This document shows positions 25,568 to 35,633 of a DNA stretch of 64,000 nt, one piece after another (the stretch's first letter is position 1; every line of letters begins with the position of its first letter). The translations under genes and the position numbers were made by a program. Under the pieces are notes generated by a model that worked only from the letters and a program-made list of their open reading frames with translations, had not been told where the DNA came from and searched no databases. The DNA lies in NCBI GenBank assembly GCA_964409685.1, contig CAYPEJ010000004.1, positions 115,278 to 179,277 on the forward strand. The letters run 5' to 3'. Source of the stretch: Clostridium_AI sp964409685 (GTDB lineage Bacteria; Bacillota; Clostridia; Lachnospirales; Lachnospiraceae).

Positions 25568-28279
25568 ATGGAGAATTACATGGAGGGAAATCGCCAAAAC
25601 CCAGAGCAACTGATTCAGGCAGTTAATAGAGAGGAATATGAGAAAGGCAGGGGGCATTTAAAAATATTTTTTGGTTATGCAGCAGGAGTAGGAAAAACAT
25701 ATGCTATGTTACAGGCAGCTCATACTGCAAAGCAGAGAGGTATTGATGTTGTGGCAGGATATGTAGAGCCACATGCCAGACCGCAGACTTCTGAATTGCT
25801 ACATGGGCTTGAGCAAATCCCCCATTTAGTTATAAATAATAATGGAATCCCATTAAAAGAATTTGATTTAGATGTAGCAATCAAAAGAAACCCCACACTA
25901 ATTTTGGTTGATGAGCTTGCACATACCAATGCGAGAGGATGTCGTCATGCAAAACGTTATCAGGATGTGGAGGAATTATTGAAAGCAGGGATAGATGTTT
26001 ACACTACTGTAAATGTACAGCATATAGAAAGTCTCAACGATATGGTGGCTGCAATTACTGGAATTATGGTCAGGGAGCGTGTCCCTGACTTTGTGTTTGA
26101 TAATGCCTCTCAAGTAGAATTGATAGATATAGAGCCACAGGAATTGCTGGAACGATTACAGTCAGGTAGTGTGTACAAAGAAGTGCAGGCGAAAAGGGCA
26201 ACAAATATTTTTTTTCAACTAGAAAACCTAATTGCATTAAGGGAAATTGCATTGCGAAGATGTGCTGATCGTATAAACACTCTTTCAGAAGAAGCAAGAA
26301 TTAAAAATGGTGGTGATTATCATACAGATGAACATATACTAGTTTGTCTTTCACCAGCACCGTCTAATATGAAAATTATCCGTACTGCTGCACGTATGGC
26401 AAAAGTTTTTCGAGGCTCTTTTACCGCATTATATGTAGAAACTTCTGACTATGCTGTGATGGATGTGGAAAATAAAAAAAGACTAAGAAGTAATATGCGG
26501 CTTGCAGAACAGCTTGGTGCAAAAATAGAAACAGTATACGGTGAGGATGTGTCTTTTCAAATAGCAGAGTTTGCTAGATTATCTGGTATTTCAAAGATTG
26601 TAATTGGAAGGAGTACGGCAACAAAAAAATTTATATTTGGAAAACCTACTTTAACAGAAAAATTGATTTCGCAGGCTCCTAATTTGGATGTTCATATTAT
26701 TCCAGACAGTACATCTGAGATGGTTTACAAGGCAAAAAGAGCAAGAAGAAAATCGGAACATTTATTTCATACAGCAGACGTAATAAAAAGTATTGGAATG
26801 ATTGTTATGGCATCTGCAATCGGATTCGGCTTTTGGAAACTTGGAATGAGCGAATCGAATATTATTATGGTGTATATTCTTGGGGTATTGATTACATCGG
26901 TAATTACAACACAGCAGGTATATAGCCTTATATCCTCAATCGTAAGTGTTTTTGTGTTTAACTTTCTATTTACAGAGCCACGATATACAATGCTAGTGTA
27001 TGAAAAAGATTATCCAGTTACTTTTATTACCATGTTTGTGGCAGCCTTTTTAACGGGTTCACTGGCAATCCGATTGAAAAGACAGGCAAAACAGGCAGCA
27101 CAGGCGGCATATCGTACCAAAATATTGTTTGATACCAATCAATTGTTGGAAGGGGTTATGGAAAAAGAGGAAATCATTACAGTAACAGCTACGCAGCTCA
27201 TTAAGTTGCTTAATAGGGATATGGTAATTTATCTTGCAGAGAAGGAGGCTTTGTCAGCACCAAAATTTTTTGTGGGAAACGGAGAGACAACAAGTGAGGA
27301 ATACCTGTCAAAAAATGAAAAAGCAGTTGCTTTGTGGGTATTAAAAAATAATAAACACGCAGGGGCAACAACGGATACATTTTCTGACGCAGAGTGTTTG
27401 TACTTATCAATCCGCACATGCAATGCCGTATATGGGGTAATAGGAATTGTCATTAAAGACAAACCACTAGATTCTTTTGAAAACAGTATATTATTGTCCA
27501 TTCTTGGAGAATGTGCATTGGCACTTGAAAATGAGAAAAATGCAAGAGAAAAGGCAGAGGCGGCATTAGTAGCACAAAAGGAACAGTTAAGGGCAAATTT
27601 ACTTCGTTCCATTTCCCATGATCTGCGCACACCATTAACTTCAATTTCTGGAAATGCTAGCAATTTATTATCCAATGGAGAAAAATTTGATGTTGAAACA
27701 AAGAAGCAGCTATATTCGGATATTTATGATGATTCCATGTGGCTTATCAACTTGGTGGAAAATCTGCTCTCAGTGACAAGAATAGAAGAAGGAAGGTTGA
27801 ATATCCGTTTATCAACAGAACTTTTGGATGAAGTCATTACAGAAGCACTGCAGCATATCAGCAGGAAAAAGACGGAGCACAAGATTTCCTTTCATGCATC
27901 AGAAGATTTTATTCTTGTAAAAATAGATGCAAGGCTTATTATGCAGGTAATTATAAATATTGTGGATAATGCGATTAAGTATACACAGAAAGATTCGGAG
28001 ATTGTAATAACAACGCAGAAAGTACAAGATAAGGCAGTTGTTCGTATTGCAGACAACGGACCAGGAATTCCCGATGATATGAAACCTCTTGTATTTGATA
28101 TGTTTTATAGTGGGGCAAAGAGTATTGCTGACAGCAGGCGAAGCTTAGGATTGGGGTTGTCCCTTTGTAAATCAATTATTACAGCCCATGGAGGGGATTT
28201 AGAACTTTCAGATAATATCCCACATGGAGCAGTATTTACATTTTCATTGCCAATAGAGGAGGTCGAATTACATGAATAA
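25568..28279 (+). CDS. kdpD: Sensor histidine kinase KdpD
   Basis: A 903-residue sensor of K+ limitation or turgor. Domains in order: KdpD N-terminal ATP-binding domain with Walker-like GYAAGVGKTYAM (about 36-47) and DELAHTN; universal-stress-like domain (about 255-375); four-helix DUF4118 membrane domain (about 405-505); GAF-like region; HisKA with SISHDLRTPLTS, phospho-acceptor H684; and HATPase with N, G1 and G2 boxes (IVDNAIKYT, DNGPGIP, SLGLGLSLC). It starts 10 bp after ktrA. The kdpFABC pump genes are absent from the window, so its local target is probably ktrBA. Confidence 0.95.
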   Translation: MENYMEGNRQNPEQLIQAVNREEYEKGRGHLKIFFGYAAGVGKTYAMLQAAHTAKQRGIDVVAGYVEPHARPQTSELLHGLEQIPHLVINNNGIPLKEFDLDVAIKRNPTLILVDELAHTNARGCRHAKRYQDVEELLKAGIDVYTTVNVQHIESLNDMVAAITGIMVRERVPDFVFDNASQVELIDIEPQELLERLQSGSVYKEVQAKRATNIFFQLENLIALREIALRRCADRINTLSEEARIKNGGDYHTDEHILVCLSPAPSNMKIIRTAARMAKVFRGSFTALYVETSDYAVMDVENKKRLRSNMRLAEQLGAKIETVYGEDVSFQIAEFARLSGISKIVIGRSTATKKFIFGKPTLTEKLISQAPNLDVHIIPDSTSEMVYKAKRARRKSEHLFHTADVIKSIGMIVMASAIGFGFWKLGMSESNIIMVYILGVLITSVITTQQVYSLISSIVSVFVFNFLFTEPRYTMLVYEKDYPVTFITMFVAAFLTGSLAIRLKRQAKQAAQAAYRTKILFDTNQLLEGVMEKEEIITVTATQLIKLLNRDMVIYLAEKEALSAPKFFVGNGETTSEEYLSKNEKAVALWVLKNNKHAGATTDTFSDAECLYLSIRTCNAVYGVIGIVIKDKPLDSFENSILLSILGECALALENEKNAREKAEAALVAQKEQLRANLLRSISHDLRTPLTSISGNASNLLSNGEKFDVETKKQLYSDIYDDSMWLINLVENLLSVTRIEEGRLNIRLSTELLDEVITEALQHISRKKTEHKISFHASEDFILVKIDARLIMQVIINIVDNAIKYTQKDSEIVITTQKVQDKAVVRIADNGPGIPDDMKPLVFDMFYSGAKSIADSRRSLGLGLSLCKSIITAHGGDLELSDNIPHGAVFTFSLPIEEVELHE

Positions 28280-28970
28280 GACATTGATTTTAGTCGTAGA
28301 AGATGACAGACCAGTACAGAACCTTCTGATAACAACATTGAAGGCACACGATTATAGGTATTTAACCGCAATGAATGGTGAAACAGCTATTCTCGAGGCA
28401 TCTTCACACAATCCGGATATTATTCTGCTTGATTTGGGATTGCCAGATATGGATGGCATTGAAGTCATCAAAACGATTCGGACATGGTCTAATGTGCCAA
28501 TTATTATTATTAGTGCAAGAAGTGAGGATAACGATAAAGTAGAAGCACTGGATGCAGGAGCAGACGATTATCTGACCAAGCCATTTTCTGTGGAAGAGCT
28601 TTTAGCAAGGCTAAGAGTTACGGAAAGAAGATTGGTAACGCCTCAGGGGGAACAGATGGCATCTTCTGTGTTTGTGAATGGAAAACTACGAGTGGATTTT
28701 TCAGCAGGCTGTGCCTATCTGGAGGAAGAGGAACTACATTTAACGCCAATTGAATACAAGCTATTGTGTTTGCTTTCTAAAAATGTAGGAAAAGTATTAA
28801 CACATACTTTTATTACTCAGAATATATGGGGACATAGCTGGGAAAATGATGTGGCTTCTTTGAGGGTGTTTATGGCAACACTTCGTAAGAAGTTAGAGAA
28901 GAATTCTGATTCTGTCCAGTATATTCAGACACATGTGGGTGTTGGGTATAGAATGATGAAAATAGATTGA
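28272..28970 (+). CDS. kdpE: Response regulator KdpE (OmpR family)
   Basis: A 232-residue receiver plus winged-helix protein. The receiver has D11, D12 and the phospho-acceptor D54 (IILLDLGLPDMDG), with the conserved Lys in DDYLTKPF. The C-terminal OmpR-type DNA-binding domain contains LTPIEYKLLCLL and the wing THVGVGYRM. It overlaps kdpD by 8 bp, giving tight coupling. It may bind the ATCTTTATAC sites before ktrB. Confidence 0.95.
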   Translation: MNKTLILVVEDDRPVQNLLITTLKAHDYRYLTAMNGETAILEASSHNPDIILLDLGLPDMDGIEVIKTIRTWSNVPIIIISARSEDNDKVEALDAGADDYLTKPFSVEELLARLRVTERRLVTPQGEQMASSVFVNGKLRVDFSAGCAYLEEEELHLTPIEYKLLCLLSKNVGKVLTHTFITQNIWGHSWENDVASLRVFMATLRKKLEKNSDSVQYIQTHVGVGYRMMKID

Positions 28971-29081
28971 CATTGTGGTATAACTTGATTATTTGAAAAA
29001 GTATGATAGACTTGTGTTAAAAGAAAAGCCAGATGATAAGTAAGAAAAATACTTTTGCAATGAGCATAGTTACAGAAAGGC

Positions 29082-30008
29082 ATGGTGCAGTTGACATTAC
29101 AGCAATTAAGATATATAGTGACAGTTGCGGAAACTGGTAATATTACAGAAGCCGCAAAAAGGCTTTTTATTTCTCAACCCAGTCTTACAAATGCGATTCG
29201 TGAACTGGAAAAAGAAATGCAGATAACAATTTTCAATCGTACAAATAAGGGAGTATCCATTTCAAATGAGGGGGACACTTTTTTGTCCTATGCAAGACAA
29301 GTATTAGAACAAGCAAGCCTGTTGGAAGAGAGGTTCTTAAATAAACGGGAACAAAGCTCAAAATTCTCAGTATCATGTCAGCACTATTCCTTTGCTGTGA
29401 ATGCTTTTGTAGATGTTATTCGTGAATTTGGTGGAAATAAATACGATTTTACTTTAAGGGAAACACAGACCTATGAAATCATAGAAGATGTCAGCAGGTT
29501 AAAAAGTGAAATTGGTATCCTTTATACTTCATCAAAAAATGAAGAACTTATTCTAAAGTTAATGAAACAAAACGGGCTAAAGTTTGATAAATTATTTGTG
29601 GCAAAACCACATGTTTTCATATCTTCAGAACATCCTTTAGCGGATAAGGAAATATTGACTTTGGATGAACTGGAGGAGTACCCATATTTATCCTTTGAAC
29701 AAGGGGAATATAACTCCTTCTATTTTTCGGAAGAAATTCTAAGTACATTGGATAGAAGGAAAAACGTAAAGGTAAGGGACAGGGCAACTTTGTTTAATCT
29801 GGTTATTGGTTTGAATGGATATACAGTTAGCTCTGGTGTTATTAGTAAGGAATTGAACGGAGAAAATATTATTGCAAAACCGCTGGCAGTAGATGAATAT
29901 ATGAAGATTGGTATCATCACACAAAAAAATATGCCACTTAGCCGATATGGAGTTGCTTATGTGGAATCTCTGAAAAGACATATACCAATTGATAATCATA
30001 CAACATAA
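29082..30008 (+). CDS. LysR-family regulator upstream of metE
   Basis: A 308-residue LysR protein: winged HTH in residues 4-65 (LQQLRYIVTVAETGNITEAAKRLFISQPSLTNAI), then a PBP-like effector domain. It is co-directional with metE, 137 bp upstream, so a MetR-like role in methionine synthesis is likely but inferred. ATG at 29082 follows AGAAAGG; GTG at 29085 is an alternative. The effector cannot be read from sequence. Confidence 0.85.
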   Translation: MVQLTLQQLRYIVTVAETGNITEAAKRLFISQPSLTNAIRELEKEMQITIFNRTNKGVSISNEGDTFLSYARQVLEQASLLEERFLNKREQSSKFSVSCQHYSFAVNAFVDVIREFGGNKYDFTLRETQTYEIIEDVSRLKSEIGILYTSSKNEELILKLMKQNGLKFDKLFVAKPHVFISSEHPLADKEILTLDELEEYPYLSFEQGEYNSFYFSEEILSTLDRRKNVKVRDRATLFNLVIGLNGYTVSSGVISKELNGENIIAKPLAVDEYMKIGIITQKNMPLSRYGVAYVESLKRHIPIDNHTT

Positions 30009-30145
30009 GAAAATAGTAAGAATGGTGTTTGGAAATAGTTTTAAACTATGGAGAAACACTATTTTTTTGTATTTTTCAAATTAACATTGAGGAGATATAC
30101 TTGTATCCATATAGAAAACGATTTAAAACTGATTGGAGGATAAGT

Positions 30146-32416
30146 ATGCAAAGTGCAGTAATTAGTTTTCCAAGAGTGGGAAAACTGAGAGAGTTAAAGT
30201 TTGCTTCTGAAAAGTATTTTCGAGGTGAAATAGACAGTAAAGAATTATTGGGAGTGGCAAAAAAGTTAAGAAAAGAACATTTGGAATGGCAGAAAAAATT
30301 CGGAATACAATATATCTCATCAAATGATTTCTCTTTTTATGATGGTATGCTTGATACAGCAGTTTTACTAAATGCAGTACCAGAGTGTTATAGAAATCTT
30401 AAGTTAAGTGAAATAGATACCTATTTTGCAATGGCAAGAGGATATCAGGGGAAAGCTGGTGATGTTCCAGCTCTTGCTATGAAAAAATGGTTTAATACAA
30501 ATTATCATTACATTGTGCCAGAAATTGAAGCAGATGCACAGATTAAGATTAGCGGAAATAAGCCTTTCGAGGAATATATGGAAGCAAAAAGTTTAGGAAT
30601 ACAGACAAAGCCTGTATTGACTGGAGCATTTACATTTTTGAAACTTGCAAAATATCAGAATAATAAAACAGCAAGTGATTATGCGGATTCAATTATTTAT
30701 GCGTACAAGGAAATTTTAGAAAAATTTAATACCTTAGGGGCTGAATGGATTCAGTTTGATGAACCAGCACTTGTGACAGATTTGACGAAAGAGGATATTT
30801 GCTTATTTGAAAAAATATATAAGCAGATTTTAGCAAGTAAGGGGAATCTAAAGGTCTTGTTACAGACTTATTTTGGAGATATCAGAGATTGTTATGAAAA
30901 TGTTGTTTCTCTGGACTTTAATGGAATTGGACTTGATTTTCTGGAAGGAAAGAAGACAAAGGAATTAGTTGAAAAGTATGGTTTTCCAAAAGAAAAGGTG
31001 CTTTTTGCAGGGCTGGTCAACGGGAAAAATATATGGAAATGTAATTATGAAAAAACACTAGCGACACTTGATGAGGTAAAACAATATGCAACGCAGATTG
31101 TTTTATCTACTTCATGTTCGTTGTTACATGTACCTTATACCCTTGAAAATGAAAGTAATCTAAAAAATGAAGTAAAACAGCATTTTTCCTTTGCATTGGA
31201 AAAACTTCAGGAATTACAGGAACTTAGTGTATTAACAGAATGTGATGATTACAAAGTTCAGAAAGAATATGTTGATAACAAGAAAACATTTGAGCAGGAA
31301 AGGCTGTTCCAAAGTGAAGAGGTAAGACAAAGGGTTGCATGCCTATCAGAAAAAGATTTTATCAGGCAGCCAGAACGTGCTAAAAGACAAAAGCTGCAAA
31401 AAACAGTTTTTGAATTACCAATACTTCCTACCACTACAATTGGTTCCTTTCCTCAAACACAGGAAGTAAAAAAGAACCGCAGTAGTTACAGAAAAGGTGA
31501 AATAGATAAAGCGGCGTATGACAAACAGGTATTTGCGTTTATCAAAGAATGTATAGAAAAGCAGGAACAGATAGGATTGGATGTCCTGGTGCATGGTGAG
31601 TATGAAAGAAATGACATGGTTGAGTTTTTTGGAGAAAATCTTTCTGGTTATGTATTTACAGATAAGGCATGGGTTCAGTCCTATGGAACTAGATGTGTAA
31701 AGCCACCAATTATATTTGGTGATGTCAAGAGAGTTGCTCCGATTACAGTAGAATATTCTGCTTATGCACAAAGCCTGACAAACAAGCCTGTTAAGGGAAT
31801 GCTGACTGGTCCTGTTACGATTCTCAACTGGTCATTCCCACGAGAAGATATAAGCTTAAAAGAAATGGCATATCAGATTGGTATTGCAATCAGAGAGGAA
31901 GTCCTTGATTTGGAAGGGGCTGGTATTCATATTATTCAAATTGACGAAGCTGCTTTGAAAGAAAAATTGCCAATTAGAAAAAGTGACTGGTACAGTGAAT
32001 ACCTTGATTGGGCGATTCCGGCATTCCGTTTGTGTCACAGCGGTGTGAAAGCAGAAACACAAATACATACACATATGTGCTACAGCGAATTTAATGATAT
32101 TATTAAGGACATTGATAATATGGATGCGGATGTAATTTCTTTTGAAGCTTCTCGTTCTAAGCTGACTATACTTGAAGCAATTAAGGAATGTAATTTTGAA
32201 ACAGAAGTTGGACCTGGTGTATATGATATTCATTCTCCAAGAGTACCATCTGTAGAAGAAATTGTAACAGCCTTAAGAACAATGCTCATAAAAATTAGCA
32301 AAGAAAAGTTATGGGTAAATCCAGATTGCGGCTTAAAAACCAGAGGTATTTCAGAAACAGATGCTAGTTTAAAGAATCTGGTAGAAGCAGCAAAGATAGT
32401 AAGAAATCAGTTATAA
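30146..32416 (+). CDS. metE: Cobalamin-independent methionine synthase
   Basis: Transfers a methyl group from 5-methyltetrahydropteroyl-glutamate to homocysteine. The 756-residue length is typical. Two barrel halves are visible; the C-terminal half has TTTIGSFPQT, HGEYERNDMVEFF and the zinc ligands H643 and C645 (HTHMC) and C728 (NPDCGLKTRG). The start at 30146 has GGAGGATAAGT before it, so the longer frame is rejected. The stop lies in the first copy of a threefold 11-bp repeat. A B12-type reactivase pair elsewhere in the window suggests the cell has both B12-dependent and independent chemistry. Confidence 0.97.
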   Translation: MQSAVISFPRVGKLRELKFASEKYFRGEIDSKELLGVAKKLRKEHLEWQKKFGIQYISSNDFSFYDGMLDTAVLLNAVPECYRNLKLSEIDTYFAMARGYQGKAGDVPALAMKKWFNTNYHYIVPEIEADAQIKISGNKPFEEYMEAKSLGIQTKPVLTGAFTFLKLAKYQNNKTASDYADSIIYAYKEILEKFNTLGAEWIQFDEPALVTDLTKEDICLFEKIYKQILASKGNLKVLLQTYFGDIRDCYENVVSLDFNGIGLDFLEGKKTKELVEKYGFPKEKVLFAGLVNGKNIWKCNYEKTLATLDEVKQYATQIVLSTSCSLLHVPYTLENESNLKNEVKQHFSFALEKLQELQELSVLTECDDYKVQKEYVDNKKTFEQERLFQSEEVRQRVACLSEKDFIRQPERAKRQKLQKTVFELPILPTTTIGSFPQTQEVKKNRSSYRKGEIDKAAYDKQVFAFIKECIEKQEQIGLDVLVHGEYERNDMVEFFGENLSGYVFTDKAWVQSYGTRCVKPPIIFGDVKRVAPITVEYSAYAQSLTNKPVKGMLTGPVTILNWSFPREDISLKEMAYQIGIAIREEVLDLEGAGIHIIQIDEAALKEKLPIRKSDWYSEYLDWAIPAFRLCHSGVKAETQIHTHMCYSEFNDIIKDIDNMDADVISFEASRSKLTILEAIKECNFETEVGPGVYDIHSPRVPSVEEIVTALRTMLIKISKEKLWVNPDCGLKTRGISETDASLKNLVEAAKIVRNQL

Positions 32417-32440
32417 ATCAGTTATAAATCAGTTATAAAT
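32405..32440 (+). repeat. 11-bp tandem repeat over the metE stop codon
   Basis: AATCAGTTATA occurs three times in tandem (32405-32415, 32416-32426, 32427-32437) plus a partial copy. Each copy repeats the last codons and TAA of metE. Slippage probably made it; the protein end is unaffected because the first copy already has the stop. Confidence 0.9.
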
Positions 32441-32445
32441 GCAAC

Positions 32446-32504
32446 TGCACCATGGGACTTACTAAGAAAATCAAGTATGAATATTATGTAGAGCCTGTGG
32501 TGCA
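32446..32504. terminator. Possible terminator between metE and a convergent LysR gene
   Basis: TGCACCA (32446-32452) and TGGTGCA (32498-32504) can pair across a loop of about 45 nt. It is weak as a terminator but sits where both converging transcripts should stop. Confidence 0.35.
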
Positions 32505-32534
32505 TTTAAACTGTCTTATTTTTCTAAAAAATGT

Positions 32535-33422
32535 CTAACCTATTAGTTTTACCGCCTCAACAAATCTAAGTATGTCTTCTGAAGCATCTAAACTATACAG
32601 CAAGCCATAAGGAATGCTGTAATCCCAATTAACTGGAATAGAAACAAGTCCTGGGTGAACGTCCTGCCAACATTCAATAGTGAGCAGGACTTTTCCTGTT
32701 TCTGCACATTGATTAAATACAGACATGTCATAAAACTGCGGAGTATCCTCAATATGAATTTGAGGGTGATTCTTTTCCAGATCATTTCGCAAAAAGTCAT
32801 TTACACCAGAGTCTCCACGCTTTACCATCATCAACGTTTCGCCGTATAAATCCTCAATTTCTATCTGTTTTTTTCCTGCAAGGTGGTGTTCTCTTGGCAC
32901 TGCTATCATTTTTCTGTATCTGCCAAGAGGCAGCATATTACAGAGATTGAGCCATGCCTTGGAATCGCATACACCAATCAAAAAGTCGAATTTTTCTCCT
33001 AACTGAGCAATTTCCGCAAGAATACCCTCATGGTTATCCTCAAAAGGGACAAGGTGTAGCTTGTAATCGGGAAAATCCTTATTCACGCGATACCATAAAT
33101 CCATAAAGGGTTTTGCTGGGTTCAAAAGGGATGTACCGACGCAAAAGGTTGTGTCATTTCCATGTAAAGTAGCTTTTGCACTTGAAATGGATTTTTTGGA
33201 GTAATCTATCATAAATTTTGCATCCTGATAAATAACTGAGCCAGCAGGCGTCAAGTGGATGCCAGAAGGGGTTCGGTCAATCAATTTTACATCCAAATGT
33301 TTTTCCAGAGAGTTCATTTGCTTCATAACTGCTGTAGGTGAGATATATAAGCGATCTGCTGCTTTTGTAAAACTGCCACAGTCGGCAACTGCTATAAATG
33401 TATCCAGCATATGATTATACAT
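32535..33422 (-). CDS. LysR-family transcriptional regulator
   Basis: A 295-residue LysR protein with HTH at residues 5-62 (LDTFIAVADCGSFTKAADRLYISPTAVMKQM) and an effector domain. AGGAGGT precedes the ATG. It is divergent from the flavodoxin and aldo-keto reductase genes, with about 120 bp between, and most likely controls them. The intergenic region holds repeated TTATGTTATG-like half sites. The effector is unknown; a redox or electrophile signal would fit the targets. Confidence 0.85.
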   Translation of the reverse strand: MYNHMLDTFIAVADCGSFTKAADRLYISPTAVMKQMNSLEKHLDVKLIDRTPSGIHLTPAGSVIYQDAKFMIDYSKKSISSAKATLHGNDTTFCVGTSLLNPAKPFMDLWYRVNKDFPDYKLHLVPFEDNHEGILAEIAQLGEKFDFLIGVCDSKAWLNLCNMLPLGRYRKMIAVPREHHLAGKKQIEIEDLYGETLMMVKRGDSGVNDFLRNDLEKNHPQIHIEDTPQFYDMSVFNQCAETGKVLLTIECWQDVHPGLVSIPVNWDYSIPYGLLYSLDASEDILRFVEAVKLIG

Positions 33423-33543
33423 AAGGCACCTCCTAACTTTTTTGTATTAACCTAAAGTTTATACGACAATAACATATTGGAGATTCTGTGTCAAGAAAAG
33501 TTATGTTATGATTCCTATAGATAAAAGAAACGGAGGAATTGAA

Positions 33544-34086
33544 ATGTCAAATAAATTGGTTGCTTTTTATTCAAGGGCAGATGAAAACTATGTAAATGGT
33601 ATAATAAAAGAACTTGATGTGGGAAATACAGAAGTGGCTGCAGGGATTATTCAGGAATTAACAGATGCCAAGATATTTAAAATCGAGCAAATGCAGTCTT
33701 ATTCCAGAGATTATAACGAGTGTATTGCACAGGCGCAGGCAGATCAGAAACGTAATGCCCGTCCCGAGCTTAAGAGTTACCTTGAAACGATTGAGGATTA
33801 CGATACCATTTATTTAGGTTTTCCTGACTATTGGGGTACGATGCCGATGGCGGTATTCACTTTTCTGGAGCACTATGATTTTAGCGGAAAAATCATAAAA
33901 CCTTTTTGTACTCATGAAGGCAGCGGTATGGGAAGCAGCATAACGGATATTAAAAATCTGTGCGTTGGTGCAAAGGTTGAGGAAGGACTTGCAATTCGCG
34001 GTGGCAGCGTAAAAAACTCGAAAAAAGAGATTGAAAAATGGATAAAACAGGGGGGAAAAATAAATGGAGCAACCTCGAAAATGTAA
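33544..34086 (+). CDS. Flavodoxin-like protein
   Basis: A 180-residue FMN-binding electron carrier or quinone-reductase-like flavodoxin. It begins NKLVAFYSRADENYVNG (a modified phosphate loop), has DYDTIYLGFPDYWGTMPMAV at the isoalloxazine-binding position and KPFCTHEGSGMGSS later. The start at 33544 follows GGAGGAATTGAA; an ATG 12 codons upstream overlaps that site. An aldo-keto reductase gene follows after 19 bp, forming a small redox operon. Confidence 0.85.
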   Translation: MSNKLVAFYSRADENYVNGIIKELDVGNTEVAAGIIQELTDAKIFKIEQMQSYSRDYNECIAQAQADQKRNARPELKSYLETIEDYDTIYLGFPDYWGTMPMAVFTFLEHYDFSGKIIKPFCTHEGSGMGSSITDIKNLCVGAKVEEGLAIRGGSVKNSKKEIEKWIKQGGKINGATSKM

Positions 34087-34105
34087 GTAGGAAGGATGGA
34101 TTGAT

Positions 34106-34993
34106 ATGGAATATGTAACATTATCAAATGGTGTGAAAATGCCAATTTTAGGATACGGTGTTTATCAAGTCACGAAAGAAGAATGTGAAAGGTGTGTATT
34201 GGATGCACTAAAAGCAGGATACCGCTCTATCGATACAGCACAGTCTTATTTTAACGAAGAAGAGGTCGGTTCTGCAATTCAGAAATCTGGTATAGCAAGA
34301 GAAGAAATTTTTTTGACTTCAAAGGTATGGATTGAAAATTACGGTTATGAAAAATGTCGGAAATCCGTAGAAGAATCTTTAAAAAAACTTAAGACAGATT
34401 ATTTGGACCTTATGTTGCTGCATCAGCCTTTTTCTGATTATTACGGTGCATGGCAGGCTTTAGAGGATTTGTATGAAGAAGGAAAACTTCGTGCTATTGG
34501 AATTTCAAATTTTTATCCTGACAGGATGGTGGATATTGCTTCTTTTTCACGTATTTGCCCTATGGTAAATCAGGTAGAGACTCACCCTTACAATCAGCAG
34601 ATCCTTGCAAAAGAATATATGGATAAGTACGATGTACAAATTGAAGCATGGGCACCGTTTGGAGAAGGACGAGGTGGTCTGTTTGAAAACGCTACTTTGA
34701 AAGAAATTGGAGAAAAATATAAGAAGACAACCGCCCAGATTATGCTTCGCTGGCATATTCAGCGAGGAGTAGTTGTGATTCCAAAATCCACCCATTATGA
34801 ACGAATGATAGAAAACTACAATGTATTTAATTTTGAACTTACGACAGAAGATATGGAAAAAATTTCATCGCTAGATAAAAAGGAAAGCTCATTCTTTTCA
34901 CATTATGATCCTGCCATGGTCGAATGGTTCGTAAAAATGGTTGAAGAACGTAAGAACAACCATGACAGCAGTAAGGAAAAGAAAAACTGGTAA
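34106..34993 (+). CDS. Aldo-keto reductase
   Basis: NADPH-dependent carbonyl reductase. The 295-residue TIM barrel keeps the catalytic tetrad D43, Y48, K73 and H106 (SIDTAQSYFNEEEVG, FLTSKVW, LDLMLLHQPF). The cofactor-binding end VVIPKSTHYERMIENYNVF is also present. GGAAGGATGG precedes the ATG. Substrate cannot be told; 2,5-diketogluconate reductase-like enzymes have this length. It shares a transcript with the flavodoxin. Confidence 0.92.
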   Translation: MEYVTLSNGVKMPILGYGVYQVTKEECERCVLDALKAGYRSIDTAQSYFNEEEVGSAIQKSGIAREEIFLTSKVWIENYGYEKCRKSVEESLKKLKTDYLDLMLLHQPFSDYYGAWQALEDLYEEGKLRAIGISNFYPDRMVDIASFSRICPMVNQVETHPYNQQILAKEYMDKYDVQIEAWAPFGEGRGGLFENATLKEIGEKYKKTTAQIMLRWHIQRGVVVIPKSTHYERMIENYNVFNFELTTEDMEKISSLDKKESSFFSHYDPAMVEWFVKMVEERKNNHDSSKEKKNW

Positions 34994-35105
34994 TATCGTT
35001 CCTCTGGCATAGTTCACTAGGGAATATTCATAAGAAGAGATATGACTATGTAAAATTTTGTGGTATTATTATCCTTGAAAATTTGAATTTGCGGAGGAAA
35101 CATTA

Positions 35106-35633
35106 GTGGAAGAAAATATTATGATTGTAGAAACCGAAAGATTGATTTTAAGAAGATATAAGAAAAGCGATTTAAAGGATTTGTATGAATATTTATCAGA
35201 TTCAGATGTTGTTAAATATGAACCTTATAAACCGATGACTATGAGTGAAGTGGAAAATAATCTTGACTGGAGAATCTCAACCGATGAAATGATTGCAGTT
35301 GAATTAAAGAGCAATCATAAAATGATAGGAAATGTATATTTAGGAAAAAGGGATTTTGAATCACTTGAAATGGGGTATGTATTCAATAAAGAATACTGGG
35401 GGAAAGGATATGCAAAAGAGAGTTGTATGGAGTTAATTGAGTTAGCATTTTCTAATGGAATACATAGGATTTTTGCGGAATGTGACCCGCAAAACATTGG
35501 TTCATGGAAATTGCTAGAGTCATTAGAGTTTGAGAAAGAAGCACATTTGAAGAAAAATGTGTACTTTTGGAAAGATGATAATAATAAGCCTATTTGGAAG
35601 GATACATACATTTATGCGAAATTGAACAAATAA
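35106..35633 (+). CDS. GNAT acetyltransferase (RimJ/RimL type)
   Basis: A 175-residue acetyltransferase: IVETERLILRRYKKSDL at the start, MGYVFNKEYWGKGYAKE forming the acetyl-CoA loop, and CDPQNIGSWKLLESLEFEKEA near the end, as in enzymes that acetylate protein N-termini or small amines. The GTG start at 35106 follows GCGGAGGAAAC. It appears monocistronic. Confidence 0.88.
   Translation: MEENIMIVETERLILRRYKKSDLKDLYEYLSDSDVVKYEPYKPMTMSEVENNLDWRISTDEMIAVELKSNHKMIGNVYLGKRDFESLEMGYVFNKEYWGKGYAKESCMELIELAFSNGIHRIFAECDPQNIGSWKLLESLEFEKEAHLKKNVYFWKDDNNKPIWKDTYIYAKLNK

Noticed and set aside
32405..32440. Tandem repeats considered as a CRISPR remnant
   Set aside because: The unit is only 11 bp without spacers. 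No CRISPR array or cas gene is seen in the window.
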